A stretch of DNA of 64,000 nt from Pyrococcus horikoshii OT3 (GCF_000011105.1 NC_000961.1:1164662-1228661), one strand, 5' to 3'. Positions 52,873 to 62,337 are shown, numbered from the stretch's first letter. Numbers and translations: made by a program. Notes: generated by a model from the sequence alone, not told the origin.

Positions 52873-54455
52873 ACCTCTTCACCGATCCTTTCAATTAGGA
52901 GGAAGCTGAGCATTGATATAGCCATTAATATGACGGAGAGCGCTGACGCTGGTCCGAACTGTCTCGAGCTTATGAACTTATATATAGCTAGTGTCAGGGT
53001 TGTATACTCGGGTTTAGCAAGCATGTACGTGGTAGCCAGCTCGGCTACGCTTATGGCAAAGGCGAAGACCGAAGCAACGAGGACACCTCCCTTGATTAGA
53101 GGTAATTCAATCCTCATAAAAGAGTAAGCTTCATTGGCCCCCAAGGTTAGGGCCGCTTCGCTTAGATTCTTCTTAACCTTCTGAATTGCCAAGGAAACAG
53201 TTCTGAATACGAAAGGATAGGCGACTGTTGCATGCGCGAGAGCTATAAGGATCCAGTGTCCATAAATTGGAGAGCTTCTGAAGGTTATTAAGTACCCAAG
53301 CCCAAGTATAACCGGGGAAGACGCTAAGGGAAGAGTAACTAAGACATCTATGATGCTTTTTCCTCTAAGTTTCTTCCTAATAGATAGATAAGCTAACGGG
53401 AGTGAGAGTAACAAGGATATACCCACCGCTAGAAATCCAAATCTAAGTGTGTTCAGTAAGGCAAAGAGGCTGCTCGTTCCAAACATGGGATTGTACTCCT
53501 GGGAGAAAGCTCTTCTATACCACTCAAAGCTGAATTTACCGTTGAACATGAAAGAGTCGAGGAATACAGCAAAGAGGGGACCTAAAATTAAGAGGAATAT
53601 AAGGATGAAGTACGACAGGATAAGGATCCCACCGGGACTTAAGGTTAACTTCTTCCTCCTCACATTGACTTTCTGCTCTTCTTCCCTTGAGTACGCGCTC
53701 GCAATTTTGATATATAAATACATGAGGAGGAAGTTAAAGACTAACTGAAGTAGGGCTAGGGAAGAGCTCGTCTTGAAGTCGAGGAGCATCATTGCCGATG
53801 AGAATATGGCTACCTCGATGGTAGCGTACTTGTACCCTCCAAGTATCAGGGGAATTGAGAAGCTCATAAAGCAGAATATAAACGTCATTAGAGATGACAA
53901 TAGTATTGAGGGGAATAGAAGGGGTAGTGTAACCTTTCTGAATAGGGTAAACCCTTTAGCTCCAAGGCTTAACGCCGCTTCTTCATAGTGCGGATTAATC
54001 CTCTCCCAAGCTGAAGAGACTATCCTAACCACTACTGGGTAATTATAAAAGATGTGGGCGAGCACTATGGCCTTCCAAGAGTAAAGGATATTAAGCCATG
54101 AAAAAGGTCCCTGCTTCCCAAAGAGAATTATAAACCCCAGGGCCACCATCACACTTGGCATAACGAATGGAACCGTTATGATAGCCTTCAAGGTCCTCTT
54201 CCCTGGGAAGTCATAATGAGATAGCACGTAAGCTCCAGGAAAGCTAACGATCAAAGTTAAGACTGTAGATAAAACAGCTTGCCCAAACGTGAAGGAGATA
54301 ACCCTTCTATAGTATGAATCCCTAAGCACAGCAAGAAGACCCTGAAAGCTTAGTCCAAGGGAAAGGATCCTCAGAAATGGAATGTAGAATAGGGTAAAGA
54401 GAAGCAGAAACGAGGAGAAAGCTAGAATTGTGAAAATGCTAACCCTTACCCTCAT
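52866..54455 (-). CDS. thiP: ABC transporter permease, fused double module (ThiP type)
   Basis: A ~529-residue permease with twelve TM helices in two six-helix halves, each holding the cytoplasmic EAA loop: EEAALSLGAKGFTLFRKVTL and SEAALTLGANEAYSFMRIEL. Both halves in one chain is the arrangement of ThiP and of ferric (FbpB/SfuB) permeases; the ThiB neighbour supports thiamine. The open frame begins at 54545, but ATG 54455 or ATG 54470 is likely, since upstream codons lie within the oxidoreductase gene (17 bp overlap with 54455). It is thus co-transcribed with that gene. Confidence 0.85.
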   Translation of the reverse strand: MRVRVSIFTILAFSSFLLLFTLFYIPFLRILSLGLSFQGLLAVLRDSYYRRVISFTFGQAVLSTVLTLIVSFPGAYVLSHYDFPGKRTLKAIITVPFVMPSVMVALGFIILFGKQGPFSWLNILYSWKAIVLAHIFYNYPVVVRIVSSAWERINPHYEEAALSLGAKGFTLFRKVTLPLLFPSILLSSLMTFIFCFMSFSIPLILGGYKYATIEVAIFSSAMMLLDFKTSSSLALLQLVFNFLLMYLYIKIASAYSREEEQKVNVRRKKLTLSPGGILILSYFILIFLLILGPLFAVFLDSFMFNGKFSFEWYRRAFSQEYNPMFGTSSLFALLNTLRFGFLAVGISLLLSLPLAYLSIRKKLRGKSIIDVLVTLPLASSPVILGLGYLITFRSSPIYGHWILIALAHATVAYPFVFRTVSLAIQKVKKNLSEAALTLGANEAYSFMRIELPLIKGGVLVASVFAFAISVAELATTYMLAKPEYTTLTLAIYKFISSRQFGPASALSVILMAISMLSFLLIERIGEEVW

Positions 54456-56460
54456 CACACTTTGTCCCATAATTTTCCTTTTCAATTTTTCTAATCCTTG
54501 CAGCTGAAAACTTAAACTCTGGAGTTCCGGCCTTGTTAAGCGCATCGTTTGTCAGCAGATTGGCATCAAAGTGAAAGGGTATTGCTATGACGCCCTTTTG
54601 GATTTTCGCTATCTTTGCTTTTAGCCTTAAGCTTCCCCTTCTCGTCTCCACGATAACGTAGTCACCATCCTCAATTCCATACTCCCGAGCATCCTCCCTG
54701 CTTATAAAGACAACTGACTCTCCAGACATCTTAGCTAAGGAAGGACTTCTCCTCGTCATCTCTCCCGTGTTGTAGTGATTTATCAGCCTGACGGTTGTAA
54801 GTATAAGTGGATACTCTCCGTTTGGTTCCTCCCAGGGCATGATCTGTTCAACAGCTACGAACCGGGCCTTTCCATCGTGTGTATTAAACGAATCAACGTA
54901 TAGCCTTGGAGCAGGAATTATAATTCCCCTTGCTTTAAGTTCCTCGATGCTTCTATTCCTAAGCGCTGGAAAGAGTTTAAAGTACTCCCTCGTTATATCC
55001 TCAACTTTTGAATAGTCAAAACCCTTAAGGCCTAAGGCCCTTGCAAGCATTACAAGGATTTCCCAGTCAGGCTTACTTTCTCCAGGAGGATCGCAGACCT
55101 TAAAACTCCACTGGATCCTTCTCTCGCTGTTCATATAGGAACCTTCCTTCTCACAGAAGGCCGCTGCGGGAAGGATGTAGTGTGCGAAGCGCGCTGTTTT
55201 CGTTAGGAACAGATCCTGAACAACGAGAAGGTCAAGCTTAGTTAAAGCTTTTCTAACCTTCAGCGCGTTAGCATCGCTCACCGCTGGATTCTCACCAACG
55301 ATGTAGAGGGCCTTTAAGTCACCTTTAAGTATAGCATCCCAGTACTCAGTTAAATAAAATCCCCTTTCGGTGGGAAGATCCTCCACTCCCCACATCTTAG
55401 CAACTTTTCTCCTAAATTTAGAATCGCTTAAGGGAATGTAACCGGGAAGAAATTCACTCAATGTTCCCATGTACGCAGCGCCTTGAACATTGTTCTGCCC
55501 TCTCATTGGGTACAATCCTCCCTTCTCACCGAAATATCCTAAAAGAAGGGCAATATCTACCAAAGCCAAGACATTTTCAACGCCGGAAATTTGCTGAGTT
55601 ATTCCCATTCCCCACATTATCGCGCCGCTTCCAGCTTTAGCAAAAACTTCAGCAACTTCCCTTATGAGCTCAGCTGGAACGCCGGTAACCTTTTCAGCGT
55701 ACTCAGGTGTGTACTTTTTCACCCCCATCCTTATCTCTGAGAATCCAGTAGTTCTGCTCTCTACAAACTCTTTATTGTAGAGGTTGCCCTCTATTATAAC
55801 GTTCATAATAGCATTTGCGAGCGTTATATCTGTTCCCGGTTTTATAACGAGCCTGTAATCAGCAAATCTCATTGTGAGCGTTTCCCTAATGTCAATGACT
55901 ATTATCTTGCCTCCCCTTCTTTTCGCGCCGAGTATGTATTGCATGACAACTGGATGGGTCTCTGCTGGATTGTAACCCCAGATCATTATAGCACCAAATC
56001 TCTCTAGATCTGAGTATGGGTTCGTCTGAACGCCATCTCCTAAGGTAAGTTTAAGGGCATGGACGCTTGATTCGTGACAGAGTCTAGCACAGTTGTCAAC
56101 ATTATTCGTCCCAAGAAGTCTCGCAATTTTCTGTATTAGGTAATTTTCCTCATTAGTAACCTTCGATGAGGCAATAAATGCTATTGATCCTGGGCCATAA
56201 TCCTCGATGATCTCCTTCAGTTTAGTTGATATTTCGGAGATCGCTTTTTCCCATGAAATTCTTCTAAAGCTTTCCCCTTCTTTTTTTAAAGGATGCTTTA
56301 GTCTATCCTTTGAGAATACATGCTCCAAAGCATACAATCCCTTAGGGCAAAGCTTTCCCCTGTTGGGTTCTCCAGGATAAGGCTTTACCCTCCTACTTTT
56401 CGGGTCAATTAATAGGTTGCAACCAAAGCCACAGTATGGGCATACAACCCTAACTCCCAT
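54439..56460 (-). CDS. Formate-dehydrogenase-like molybdo/tungstopterin oxidoreductase
   Basis: A ~673-residue catalytic subunit of the DMSO-reductase family. The N-terminal [4Fe-4S] ligands are CPYCGFGCNL and LCPKGLYALEH. The metal ligand is Cys in NVDNCARLCHESSV, the place of the selenocysteine in FdhH, with the following His kept. Other sites: MIWGYNPAETHPVVMQYILG, GMGITQQISG, RGQNNVQGAAYMG, and the pterin-binding C-terminal RRSPSLAKMSG and VIAIPFHFDANLLTNDALN. Tungsten is likely in a hyperthermophile. No electron-transfer subunits are adjacent. The start is ATG 56460 or ATG 56478; an A/T element just upstream suggests a near-leaderless mRNA. Confidence 0.88.
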   Translation of the reverse strand: MGVRVVCPYCGFGCNLLIDPKSRRVKPYPGEPNRGKLCPKGLYALEHVFSKDRLKHPLKKEGESFRRISWEKAISEISTKLKEIIEDYGPGSIAFIASSKVTNEENYLIQKIARLLGTNNVDNCARLCHESSVHALKLTLGDGVQTNPYSDLERFGAIMIWGYNPAETHPVVMQYILGAKRRGGKIIVIDIRETLTMRFADYRLVIKPGTDITLANAIMNVIIEGNLYNKEFVESRTTGFSEIRMGVKKYTPEYAEKVTGVPAELIREVAEVFAKAGSGAIMWGMGITQQISGVENVLALVDIALLLGYFGEKGGLYPMRGQNNVQGAAYMGTLSEFLPGYIPLSDSKFRRKVAKMWGVEDLPTERGFYLTEYWDAILKGDLKALYIVGENPAVSDANALKVRKALTKLDLLVVQDLFLTKTARFAHYILPAAAFCEKEGSYMNSERRIQWSFKVCDPPGESKPDWEILVMLARALGLKGFDYSKVEDITREYFKLFPALRNRSIEELKARGIIIPAPRLYVDSFNTHDGKARFVAVEQIMPWEEPNGEYPLILTTVRLINHYNTGEMTRRSPSLAKMSGESVVFISREDAREYGIEDGDYVIVETRRGSLRLKAKIAKIQKGVIAIPFHFDANLLTNDALNKAGTPEFKFSAARIRKIEKENYGTKCDEGKG

Positions 56461-56544
56461 TCCGATCCCATTGAGCATATAAATGTTAAAAATAAAAATA
56501 TTATTCGCAAGTAATTTACATAAATATGACCAAAAATGGGGAAC

Positions 56545-57135
56545 CTAGATTACCTTCCTTAAGAAGTACTCATGGATTCTAGTGTCATTGGTAAGTTCTG
56601 GATGAAACTCCAGGCCGATTATGTTTTCCTGCTCAACCCCCACTACCCTATCCTCCAGCCAAGCTAGGGGTTTAACTTTCTCCGACAATAACTCAACTAT
56701 CCTGGGGGCCCTAATGAATACCCCAATGAAAGGTTCATCGTCAAATGCTAACTTCACAGGAGCTTCAAAGCTGTCAACTTGCCTTCCGTAGGCGTTCCTA
56801 TTTACCTTAACATCCAGAACCTCTAAGAACTTCTGCTCAGGAGTTGCCCCTAGGACTTCCTTTGCAAGCATTATTAATCCTGCACAAGTCCCCATCACCG
56901 GTAAACCATCCTCAACCATCTTTTTAATGGGCTCAAAAAGCCCCGTCCTTTGCATGAGCCTTGATATTGTTGTGCTCTCCCCTCCAGGGATTATTACCGC
57001 ATCAACACCCTTAAGCTGCTCAGGCCTCTTGAGCCAGATCACTTCCCCAGGAAGCTCGAGCTTCTCGATGGCCATTTTAGTAGCTTCAATGTGCTCGCTA
57101 ACATCTCCTTGCAATCCTACAACTCCAACCTTCAT
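56545..57135 (-). CDS. pdxT: PdxT, glutaminase subunit of PLP synthase
   Basis: A 196-residue class I-like glutaminase. Triad: Cys in MGTCAGLIMLAKEVLG, His/Glu in IGLEFHPELTNDTRIHEYFL. Other markers are VGVVGLQGDVSEHIEATKMA and VIIPGGESTTISRLMQRTG. It releases ammonia that tunnels to PdxS to build pyridoxal 5'-phosphate. GGAGGTTTTTCC precedes ATG 57135. It follows pdxS by 28 bases in one operon. Confidence 0.96.
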   Translation of the reverse strand: MKVGVVGLQGDVSEHIEATKMAIEKLELPGEVIWLKRPEQLKGVDAVIIPGGESTTISRLMQRTGLFEPIKKMVEDGLPVMGTCAGLIMLAKEVLGATPEQKFLEVLDVKVNRNAYGRQVDSFEAPVKLAFDDEPFIGVFIRAPRIVELLSEKVKPLAWLEDRVVGVEQENIIGLEFHPELTNDTRIHEYFLRKVI

Positions 57136-57163
57136 GGAAAAACCTCCAAAAAGAGGAAAGAAA

Positions 57164-58171
57164 TCAGATACCTCTCTCCTCCATTCTAACCTGTAATTCC
57201 TCTATAGCTTGACCCCTCATAGGTTCTCCTATTTCCCTGCTTATTTCAGCAAGTACATCTGGTTCATCCCAGTGGTTAACGGCTTCAACTATTGCCCTCG
57301 CCATCTTTGGAGGATTGGAACTCTTGAAGATTCCAGAACCTACAAATACTCCATCCATTCCCATGGCCATCATTAGAGCTGCATCCGCTGGCGTAGCGAC
57401 TCCACCAGCGGCGAAGTTGACAACTGGTAACCTTCCAAGCTTCTTTATCTCTAGGAGTATTTTGTATATATCCTCGACTATCTCTCTGTACGTGAAGCCC
57501 TCGTAAATCGGCTCGTTCTCAAGAACCCTCTTTGGTAAACCGCTTATCTCCTTAACGCTGAATGCTAGTCTTAGGTAAGGTTCAGCGAACTTCTCCGCAA
57601 CTCCGTAGATTTCTTCATCTGTCATCCTCTGAATTAGTCTTATGTTCTCGTTAACTAACCTGACGTGCCTTACCGCTTCAATTATGTTTCCGGTTCCTGC
57701 TTCGCCCTTAGTTCTTATCATTGCGGCTCCTTCCCATATCCTCCTCACGGCCTCTCCAAGGTTCCTTGCACCACAGACAAAGGGAGCAGTGAACTTCTTC
57801 TTGTAAATGTGGAAGAACGGATCTGCTGGGGTAAGAACCTCGCTTTCATCTATCATGTCAACTCCTAGGGCTTCTAGGATCCTTGCCTCGGCCTCATGTC
57901 CGATTCTACACTTGGCCATTACCGGAATCGTCACGGCATCCATTATCTCTTGGATCTTCTCAACAGGGGCCATTCTCGCAACGCCACCGGCCTTCCTTAT
58001 GTCTGCAGGAACCTTGTGAAGGGCCATTACTGCAACTGCACCAGCCTCTTCAGCTATTCTAGCTTGTTCCGCGTTGGTTACATCCATTATAACTCCGCCT
58101 TTTACCATCTTTGCGAAACCCCTCTTCAGCCTCTCAGTTCCCTTTTCCATAATTATTTTCAACTTGTCCAT
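57164..58171 (-). CDS. pdxS: PdxS, synthase subunit of PLP synthase
   Basis: A 335-residue TIM-barrel enzyme that makes PLP from ribose 5-phosphate, glyceraldehyde 3-phosphate and ammonia. Highly conserved text: [80 protein letters not shown] and [19 protein letters not shown]. It is longer than bacterial forms (~295 aa) because of an insertion ([20 protein letters not shown], about 208-227) before the late barrel, which seems usual in Pyrococcus. AAGGAGGTGGCTTGAT precedes the ATG, and a strong TATA lies upstream. Confidence 0.97.
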   Translation of the reverse strand: MDKLKIIMEKGTERLKRGFAKMVKGGVIMDVTNAEQARIAEEAGAVAVMALHKVPADIRKAGGVARMAPVEKIQEIMDAVTIPVMAKCRIGHEAEARILEALGVDMIDESEVLTPADPFFHIYKKKFTAPFVCGARNLGEAVRRIWEGAAMIRTKGEAGTGNIIEAVRHVRLVNENIRLIQRMTDEEIYGVAEKFAEPYLRLAFSVKEISGLPKRVLENEPIYEGFTYREIVEDIYKILLEIKKLGRLPVVNFAAGGVATPADAALMMAMGMDGVFVGSGIFKSSNPPKMARAIVEAVNHWDEPDVLAEISREIGEPMRGQAIEELQVRMEERGI

Positions 58172-58207
58172 ATCAAGCCACCTCCTTACGATTTATATCA
58201 AGTTAAG

Positions 58208-58221
58208 TCTTTATATAAAGT
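58208..58221 (-). promoter_or_regulatory. Promoter of pdxS-pdxT
   Basis: On the minus strand AAAAACTTTATATAAAGAC gives a BRE-like A-rich lead and the TATA box CTTTATATAAAG, about 40-50 bases before the pdxS start. The TATA itself is a palindrome. Confidence 0.65.
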
Positions 58222-58235
58222 TTTTCCTTGATTTA

Positions 58236-58529
58236 TTACTTCCATTCCCTGACCAGCCTCTCTATTTCCTTTTTCACCCTCTCTCGATCCTTTTTATCAA
58301 CAACCAGAAATACATCCTGAACTGAACCCTCACTTTTTGCTATGAGCTTTAATCCAGTCAAAGTCTCCCTGGAAACTTTTATTTCAAATCCCCTAGAATC
58401 AGATGGATAGATCCTTCCTGGGATGACCTTCTTAACCTCAGGAATCTTCGCTATCTCCTCTAATGGTTTCTCAAGACCCTTCAAGAAGTGATGTTCCCTC
58501 TTTACTCCCTTTTTGAAGTGCTTAGGCAT
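58236..58529 (-). CDS. Small basic protein, unknown (possibly DUF2103-like)
   Basis: A 97-residue protein: a basic histidine-bearing N-terminus (MPKHFKKGVKREHHFLKGLE), a middle KVIPGRIYPSDSRGFEIKVS with several strand-forming residues, and a C-terminal strand-helix (VQDVFLVVDKKDRERVKKEI). The 'HHFLKGLEKxL' start and 'PGRI' turn recall DUF2103 predicted metal-binding proteins, but I cannot confirm this. ATG 58529 has no ribosome binding site, so the mRNA may be leaderless. It lies between thi4 and pdxS on the same strand. Confidence 0.6.
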   Translation of the reverse strand: MPKHFKKGVKREHHFLKGLEKPLEEIAKIPEVKKVIPGRIYPSDSRGFEIKVSRETLTGLKLIAKSEGSVQDVFLVVDKKDRERVKKEIERLVREWK

Positions 58530-58552
58530 GTTTTAATAATGAGAAAAAAGGG

Positions 58553-59311
58553 TTAAGACTTTAACTTTTTTAGTATTTCCTGAGCAGCTTTCCTGCCACT
58601 AAGGAACATTCCACCAAAGATGGGCCCCATCCTTGGGGCCCCGGCAATTGCATTCGCGGCCATTCCAGTTACATACAGGCCGGGAAATACTTCCCTTGTA
58701 TTCTTTACCGTTAGTTTTTCACCTTGCTCGGCCCACATTGCTCCTTCTCCAGGGATTTCCTTAAGTAATCCCCTTTTTACAAGGAACTGTGCTACTTGAG
58801 CTCCGTGACCAGTTGAATCTATTACGTACTTAGCCTCAATCGTCAACGGGTCAACGTGAAGCCCCGCCATTAACACAGGAGTCCAGTTTATCACTATTCC
58901 AGAAACCCTATTGTCTTTAATGACTAGGTCTTCAACCTCTATCATATTAAATATCTTAACCCCTGATTTCACAACCTTGCTAGCTATTGTAGTCGCAACC
59001 TCAATGGCATCGGCAACGTAATAACCTTTTTCAAACTCCTCATACCTTATTCCAAACTCATCTAAAATTTCTCTGGCCTCGTCTTGAACGACAACCTTAT
59101 TGAAGCCCATTCCTCCACCCCAGATTCCTCCACCAATTGATAACTTTTTCTCGAATATTGCAACTTTTGCCCCTCCTTTAGCTAGGTAATAGGCTGCAAC
59201 CATCCCAGAGGGCCCCGCACCCACTATTGCTACATCTAGTTCTAGATTGTTCAGAAGATCCCTGTAGTAACTCTCAACTATCGCCCTCGTTATCGTAACT
59301 TCCCTCAGCAT
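58553..59311 (-). CDS. thi4: Thiamine thiazole synthase Thi4 (sulfide-using archaeal form)
   Basis: A 252-residue FAD/NAD-type Rossmann protein that makes the thiazole moiety of thiamine from NAD and glycine. Dinucleotide fold: [37 protein letters not shown]. At the place of the sacrificial Cys of yeast Thi4 this protein has His ([17 protein letters not shown]), as in Methanocaldococcus Thi4, which uses free sulfide and iron catalytically. C-terminal [23 protein letters not shown] 59311 follows GGTGGGGAAG. It complements thiamine uptake by the ThiBPQ system 5-8 kb away. Confidence 0.93.
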   Translation of the reverse strand: MLREVTITRAIVESYYRDLLNNLELDVAIVGAGPSGMVAAYYLAKGGAKVAIFEKKLSIGGGIWGGGMGFNKVVVQDEAREILDEFGIRYEEFEKGYYVADAIEVATTIASKVVKSGVKIFNMIEVEDLVIKDNRVSGIVINWTPVLMAGLHVDPLTIEAKYVIDSTGHGAQVAQFLVKRGLLKEIPGEGAMWAEQGEKLTVKNTREVFPGLYVTGMAANAIAGAPRMGPIFGGMFLSGRKAAQEILKKLKS

Positions 59312-59355
59312 CTTCCCCACCGCCTAAAACTTCATTTTTAATATTAAAAACTTTG

Positions 59356-59802
59356 TTATAGGATTATTTTCGGCACCCCTAGCATCGAAAGGATGTTTCC
59401 AACTTCCTCAGGATTATTCGTTGAAAACGAAACTGTTATTCCCTTCCTTCTCTTAAGTAAGATACATCCCTTTGCAGGTACGGTGAAGTGAAGTATCGCC
59501 CCTCTTGACTGGCAGGACATCCAATGCTTCCCTATTGAGTATCCCTCTATTTCCTCTATCCTAACTGTCTTCCTTAGGAGAATACCTAACCTCCCCCTGA
59601 TCCTTATGCTTTCCTCGTCGATGGTGATTTTAATTGCAGAAGCATCCATTAGAATAATGGAAACTACCAAGGCTTCAATTCCAAGTATTTTCAATGCTTC
59701 AGGTTGATTTCTTAAAGCTATCATGAGGACTAAGATCGGTAAGAGGACTATCCCAAGGATTAAATTCAAAAGTCTGCTACTTACAACTTCCTCGTACAGC
59801 AT
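59356..59802 (-). CDS. Two-TM protein with PH-like (bPH2/YdbS-type) domain
   Basis: A 148-residue protein. Two TM helices at the N-terminus (LLNLILGIVLLPILVLMIAL and LKILGIEALVVSIILM) are followed by a beta-rich ~95-residue cytoplasmic domain (KITIDEESIRIRGRLGILL, VRIEEIEGYSIGKHWMSC, then ILLKRRKGITVSFST), typical of short bacterial PH-like membrane proteins. The start ATG 59802 lies about 30 bases after a TATA element (TTATTTAAAAC), so the transcript is probably leaderless; TTG 59820 is in frame. Function unknown. Confidence 0.65.
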   Translation of the reverse strand: MLYEEVVSSRLLNLILGIVLLPILVLMIALRNQPEALKILGIEALVVSIILMDASAIKITIDEESIRIRGRLGILLRKTVRIEEIEGYSIGKHWMSCQSRGAILHFTVPAKGCILLKRRKGITVSFSTNNPEEVGNILSMLGVPKIIL

Positions 59803-59842
59803 GCTCAAAGTTGGGGGCAAAGTTTTAAATAAATTATTTTAT

Positions 59843-61753
59843 TCATCCATATGGATTAACTTCCACCCAAGTTGAATGGAACGCTGATCCCTTGCCATAT
59901 TTTTCTACTTTCTCATCTGTCGTTAAGAAGTTTGCATTCCAACCAAGTAACTTGGGCCAAAAAGCTTTGTATAGGATAACAACTCCTTTTGGAACATCTT
60001 CAGTTATCTTAACTTTAGTTATAACTCTACCATTTTCATTGAAAACACCGACTTTATCCCCATCCTTAATGCCTCTAACCTTTGCATCTTCTGGATTCAT
60101 GTATAAGTTTGGATCTATAATCCCATGGGTGGTATGATATTGGCTCGTTATCGTCATCCTGTGGGTAGGAGTTAGCAACCTCAACGGGTACTTGCCCTTG
60201 AACTTCTTGTACTCTGGAAATGGTCCTAGGCCCCTGGAAACAGCTCTTTGAGAGTAGAACTCTATCTTTCCGCTAGGGGTTTTCCAATTCCTTGGTCCTT
60301 CTGGCACCTTTATAAAACCTCTTCTCTTAAGCTCTTCAAAACTTATTCCATTGGCCTCTAAAACCTTCCTAATCACGTCTTCATCGCTTTCATATAGATA
60401 GGGGACCCTAATACCCAGGGACTTGGCTATAAGCCTAGTCACCTCACTGTTACTCTTTCCTGGGCCCTTAGCGACGGGTTCATTCAATAGAACGTATCTG
60501 TGATAGTAAGAGTCAACTATATCTAGTCTTTCGAAAAAGGTGTTAGCTGGAAGAACTACGTCTGAAAATAGAGCGGTATCCGTAAGGAATATGTCATGGG
60601 TAACAACAAAAACGTCACTCTTCTTTAAGGCTCTTCTAAGCCTGTTCTGATTAGGATAGCTAGCTAAGGGGTTTGAATTATAAATGTAGAGGAATTTGAT
60701 ATCATCGCTCTCTATTACCTTGGTAAGCTCCATTTGTGGGATCTTATTCTCAGGTTTTGTTCTCAGGAATTTCCCCTCGGCATAGCTTTTATCTATCGTC
60801 TTCATGTCATATATAAAGCCGAACTTATGACCAACCAACACTGGTAAGATCGCCACTGCCCTTACAGCTTCTCCACCAGCTAGGGATCTTTGAAAGCCAT
60901 AACCTATGTGAATTATCCCCCTCTTCTCAGTAAATTCCCTTGCAAATTCTTTAATCCTCTCTGGTTTAATACCTGTCTCTTGGCTTACATAATTAAGTGA
61001 TAGTCTAGTTACATAATTCTTGAATTCTTCAAACCCATAGACATTCTTAGTTACAAAGTCCTTGTCATAAAGCTCCTCTTCAATTATAACCTTTGCAACT
61101 CCTAATGCAAATAGTACATCTGTGTCAGGCCTTATTTGGAAGAATTTATCGCTCCTCTTAGCGGTTTCAGTTCTCACAACATCTACCGTCCAAATTTCTA
61201 CATTACCCTTCTTTGCCAGCATGAAGCCATGAAGATTCGTCCAGAAGGCATTTATCCCCCAGTAGACGAGGAGTTTATGCTCCTTAATCTTTTCAGGATC
61301 CATCCCAACTGCAGTCCCATAGATATCTTTTAGAGCCTCCTGTCCAGCTCTGTCGCATATACCACTATCTATAGTGCTAGCATTAAGATAGTGGAAGAGA
61401 CGCATCGGGAAGTAATAGTTGACAATTCCTCTGTCTCCAGCGTACTTATAAACTAGAATGCTTTCGCTCCCGTACTCTTTTATAGTCTCCTGAAGCTTTT
61501 CTTTAATTAAGGTGAGGGCTTCTCCCCAAGAAACTTCCTTAAAATCCTCATCTCCCCTCTTACCTTCCCTGACGAGAGGAGATTTTAGCCTTTCATTGGA
61601 GTGAAACCACCTAGGTAACAGAGCCCCCTTGGGACACAGGAAACCTTGAGTTATTGGATGATCGGGGTTTCCCCTCACTATTAACTTCCCATTTTTAATC
61701 TCGCTCATTATTGAACAGGTATCATAACAATCCCTCATGCACGCGGAGAACAT
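59843..61753 (-). CDS. Molybdo/tungstopterin oxidoreductase (DMSO-reductase family)
   Basis: A ~636-residue enzyme. [4Fe-4S] ligands: CMRDCYDTCSIMS and FLCPKGALLPRW. Other sites: metal-ligand region SGICDRAGQEALKDIYGTAV with Cys then Asp, LVYWGINAFWTNLHGFMLAK, HIGYGFQRSLAGGEAVRAVA, and C-terminal pterin segments HRMTITSQYHTTHGIID and VILYKAFWPKLLGWNANFLT. The substrate cannot be read; no adjacent Fe-S or membrane subunit is seen. ATG 61753 is chosen because GGTGAAATAC precedes it; GTG 61762 overlaps the upstream stop. It is the last gene of a four-gene minus-strand run from 62802. Confidence 0.83.
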   Translation of the reverse strand: MFSACMRDCYDTCSIMSEIKNGKLIVRGNPDHPITQGFLCPKGALLPRWFHSNERLKSPLVREGKRGDEDFKEVSWGEALTLIKEKLQETIKEYGSESILVYKYAGDRGIVNYYFPMRLFHYLNASTIDSGICDRAGQEALKDIYGTAVGMDPEKIKEHKLLVYWGINAFWTNLHGFMLAKKGNVEIWTVDVVRTETAKRSDKFFQIRPDTDVLFALGVAKVIIEEELYDKDFVTKNVYGFEEFKNYVTRLSLNYVSQETGIKPERIKEFAREFTEKRGIIHIGYGFQRSLAGGEAVRAVAILPVLVGHKFGFIYDMKTIDKSYAEGKFLRTKPENKIPQMELTKVIESDDIKFLYIYNSNPLASYPNQNRLRRALKKSDVFVVTHDIFLTDTALFSDVVLPANTFFERLDIVDSYYHRYVLLNEPVAKGPGKSNSEVTRLIAKSLGIRVPYLYESDEDVIRKVLEANGISFEELKRRGFIKVPEGPRNWKTPSGKIEFYSQRAVSRGLGPFPEYKKFKGKYPLRLLTPTHRMTITSQYHTTHGIIDPNLYMNPEDAKVRGIKDGDKVGVFNENGRVITKVKITEDVPKGVVILYKAFWPKLLGWNANFLTTDEKVEKYGKGSAFHSTWVEVNPYG

Positions 61754-61758
61754 GTATT

Positions 61759-62025
61759 TCACCTTTCAACTTTATATTTTACAACGTACCTCCCCTTTTC
61801 AAAATCTTCCTCGCTTTCCAAGATCTCAACTGGTTTTATTTTTAATCCGAAATCCAAGGCATCCCAGGATATATCCTCGAAGTAATCGTAAAGGCCACAG
61901 GTTTTGCAGAAGCTACCCGTAAATTCTATTATCACTTCATCATCTGAAAAGCGTAATATCTTTGCCTGGGCCTCACTCCCATGAAGTCTGTTAAATTCCT
62001 TGATAACTCTCTCAAGCTTTTCCAT
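61759..62025 (-). CDS. Small CxxC protein, probable companion of the pterin oxidoreductase
   Basis: An 88-residue alpha/beta protein: KVIKEFNRLHGSEAQAKIL-like helix and strand at the start, the knuckle FTGSFCKTCGLYDYFEDI (about 36-53), and a C-terminal strand EKGRYVVKYKVER. GGAGGAGATTAAAA precedes ATG 62025. Its stop lies just before the likely ATG of the oxidoreductase, so the two are probably co-translated. A maturation or electron-transfer role is a guess from position. No family recognised. Confidence 0.65.
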   Translation of the reverse strand: MEKLERVIKEFNRLHGSEAQAKILRFSDDEVIIEFTGSFCKTCGLYDYFEDISWDALDFGLKIKPVEILESEEDFEKGRYVVKYKVER

Positions 62026-62027
62026 TT

Positions 62028-62306
62028 TTAATCTCCTCCTAAATAGTCAAGAGTCTCATCAACGAACTCCTCAAAAGCTTCCTCGCTAACTTCTTCGAGC
62101 TTAAATGAGAAAGATTCTCCTAAGTACCACCTTATGGCTACTTTTCCTTTATTAGTTTCGGCCACAACTAAGCCGAAAGGCATATCTCCGACCCAGTAGT
62201 GCCTATAAAAGTTTACTTTGAAGCCATTTTCTCGGAGCTTTTCAAGAATAAAGGCTAAGGCCTCTTCAGGCCCTCCCTTAACCTTTGCGAATCCTATAAC
62301 ACTCAT
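62028..62306 (-). CDS. Small hypothetical protein, 92 aa
   Basis: A compact alpha/beta protein: MSVIGFAKVKGGPEEALAFI, NGFKVNFYRHYWVGDMPFGL, KVAIRWYLGESFSFKLEEVS, and an acidic C-terminus. ATG 62306 is chosen because GGTGGGGAGA precedes it. Its stop is two bases before the ATG of the CxxC protein, so it belongs to the same operon. No family recognised; the pattern suggests a small ligand-binding or adaptor fold. Confidence 0.6.
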   Translation of the reverse strand: MSVIGFAKVKGGPEEALAFILEKLRENGFKVNFYRHYWVGDMPFGLVVAETNKGKVAIRWYLGESFSFKLEEVSEEAFEEFVDETLDYLGGD

Positions 62307-62337
62307 TCTCCCCACCTTCGGTTTAATTAGTTATACA

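Noticed and set aside
52866-54455. Iron(III) rather than thiamine transport by the double permease
   Set aside because: The permease alone fits both, but the binding protein matches ThiB motif by motif (PFDYG, DPRTSxPG, KGWS, LSYxTSP, WMFP).
54439-56460. Selenocysteine in the formate-dehydrogenase-like enzyme
   Set aside because: The metal-ligand position is an ordinary Cys codon (LCHESS), with no in-frame TGA and no SECIS-type hairpin evident.
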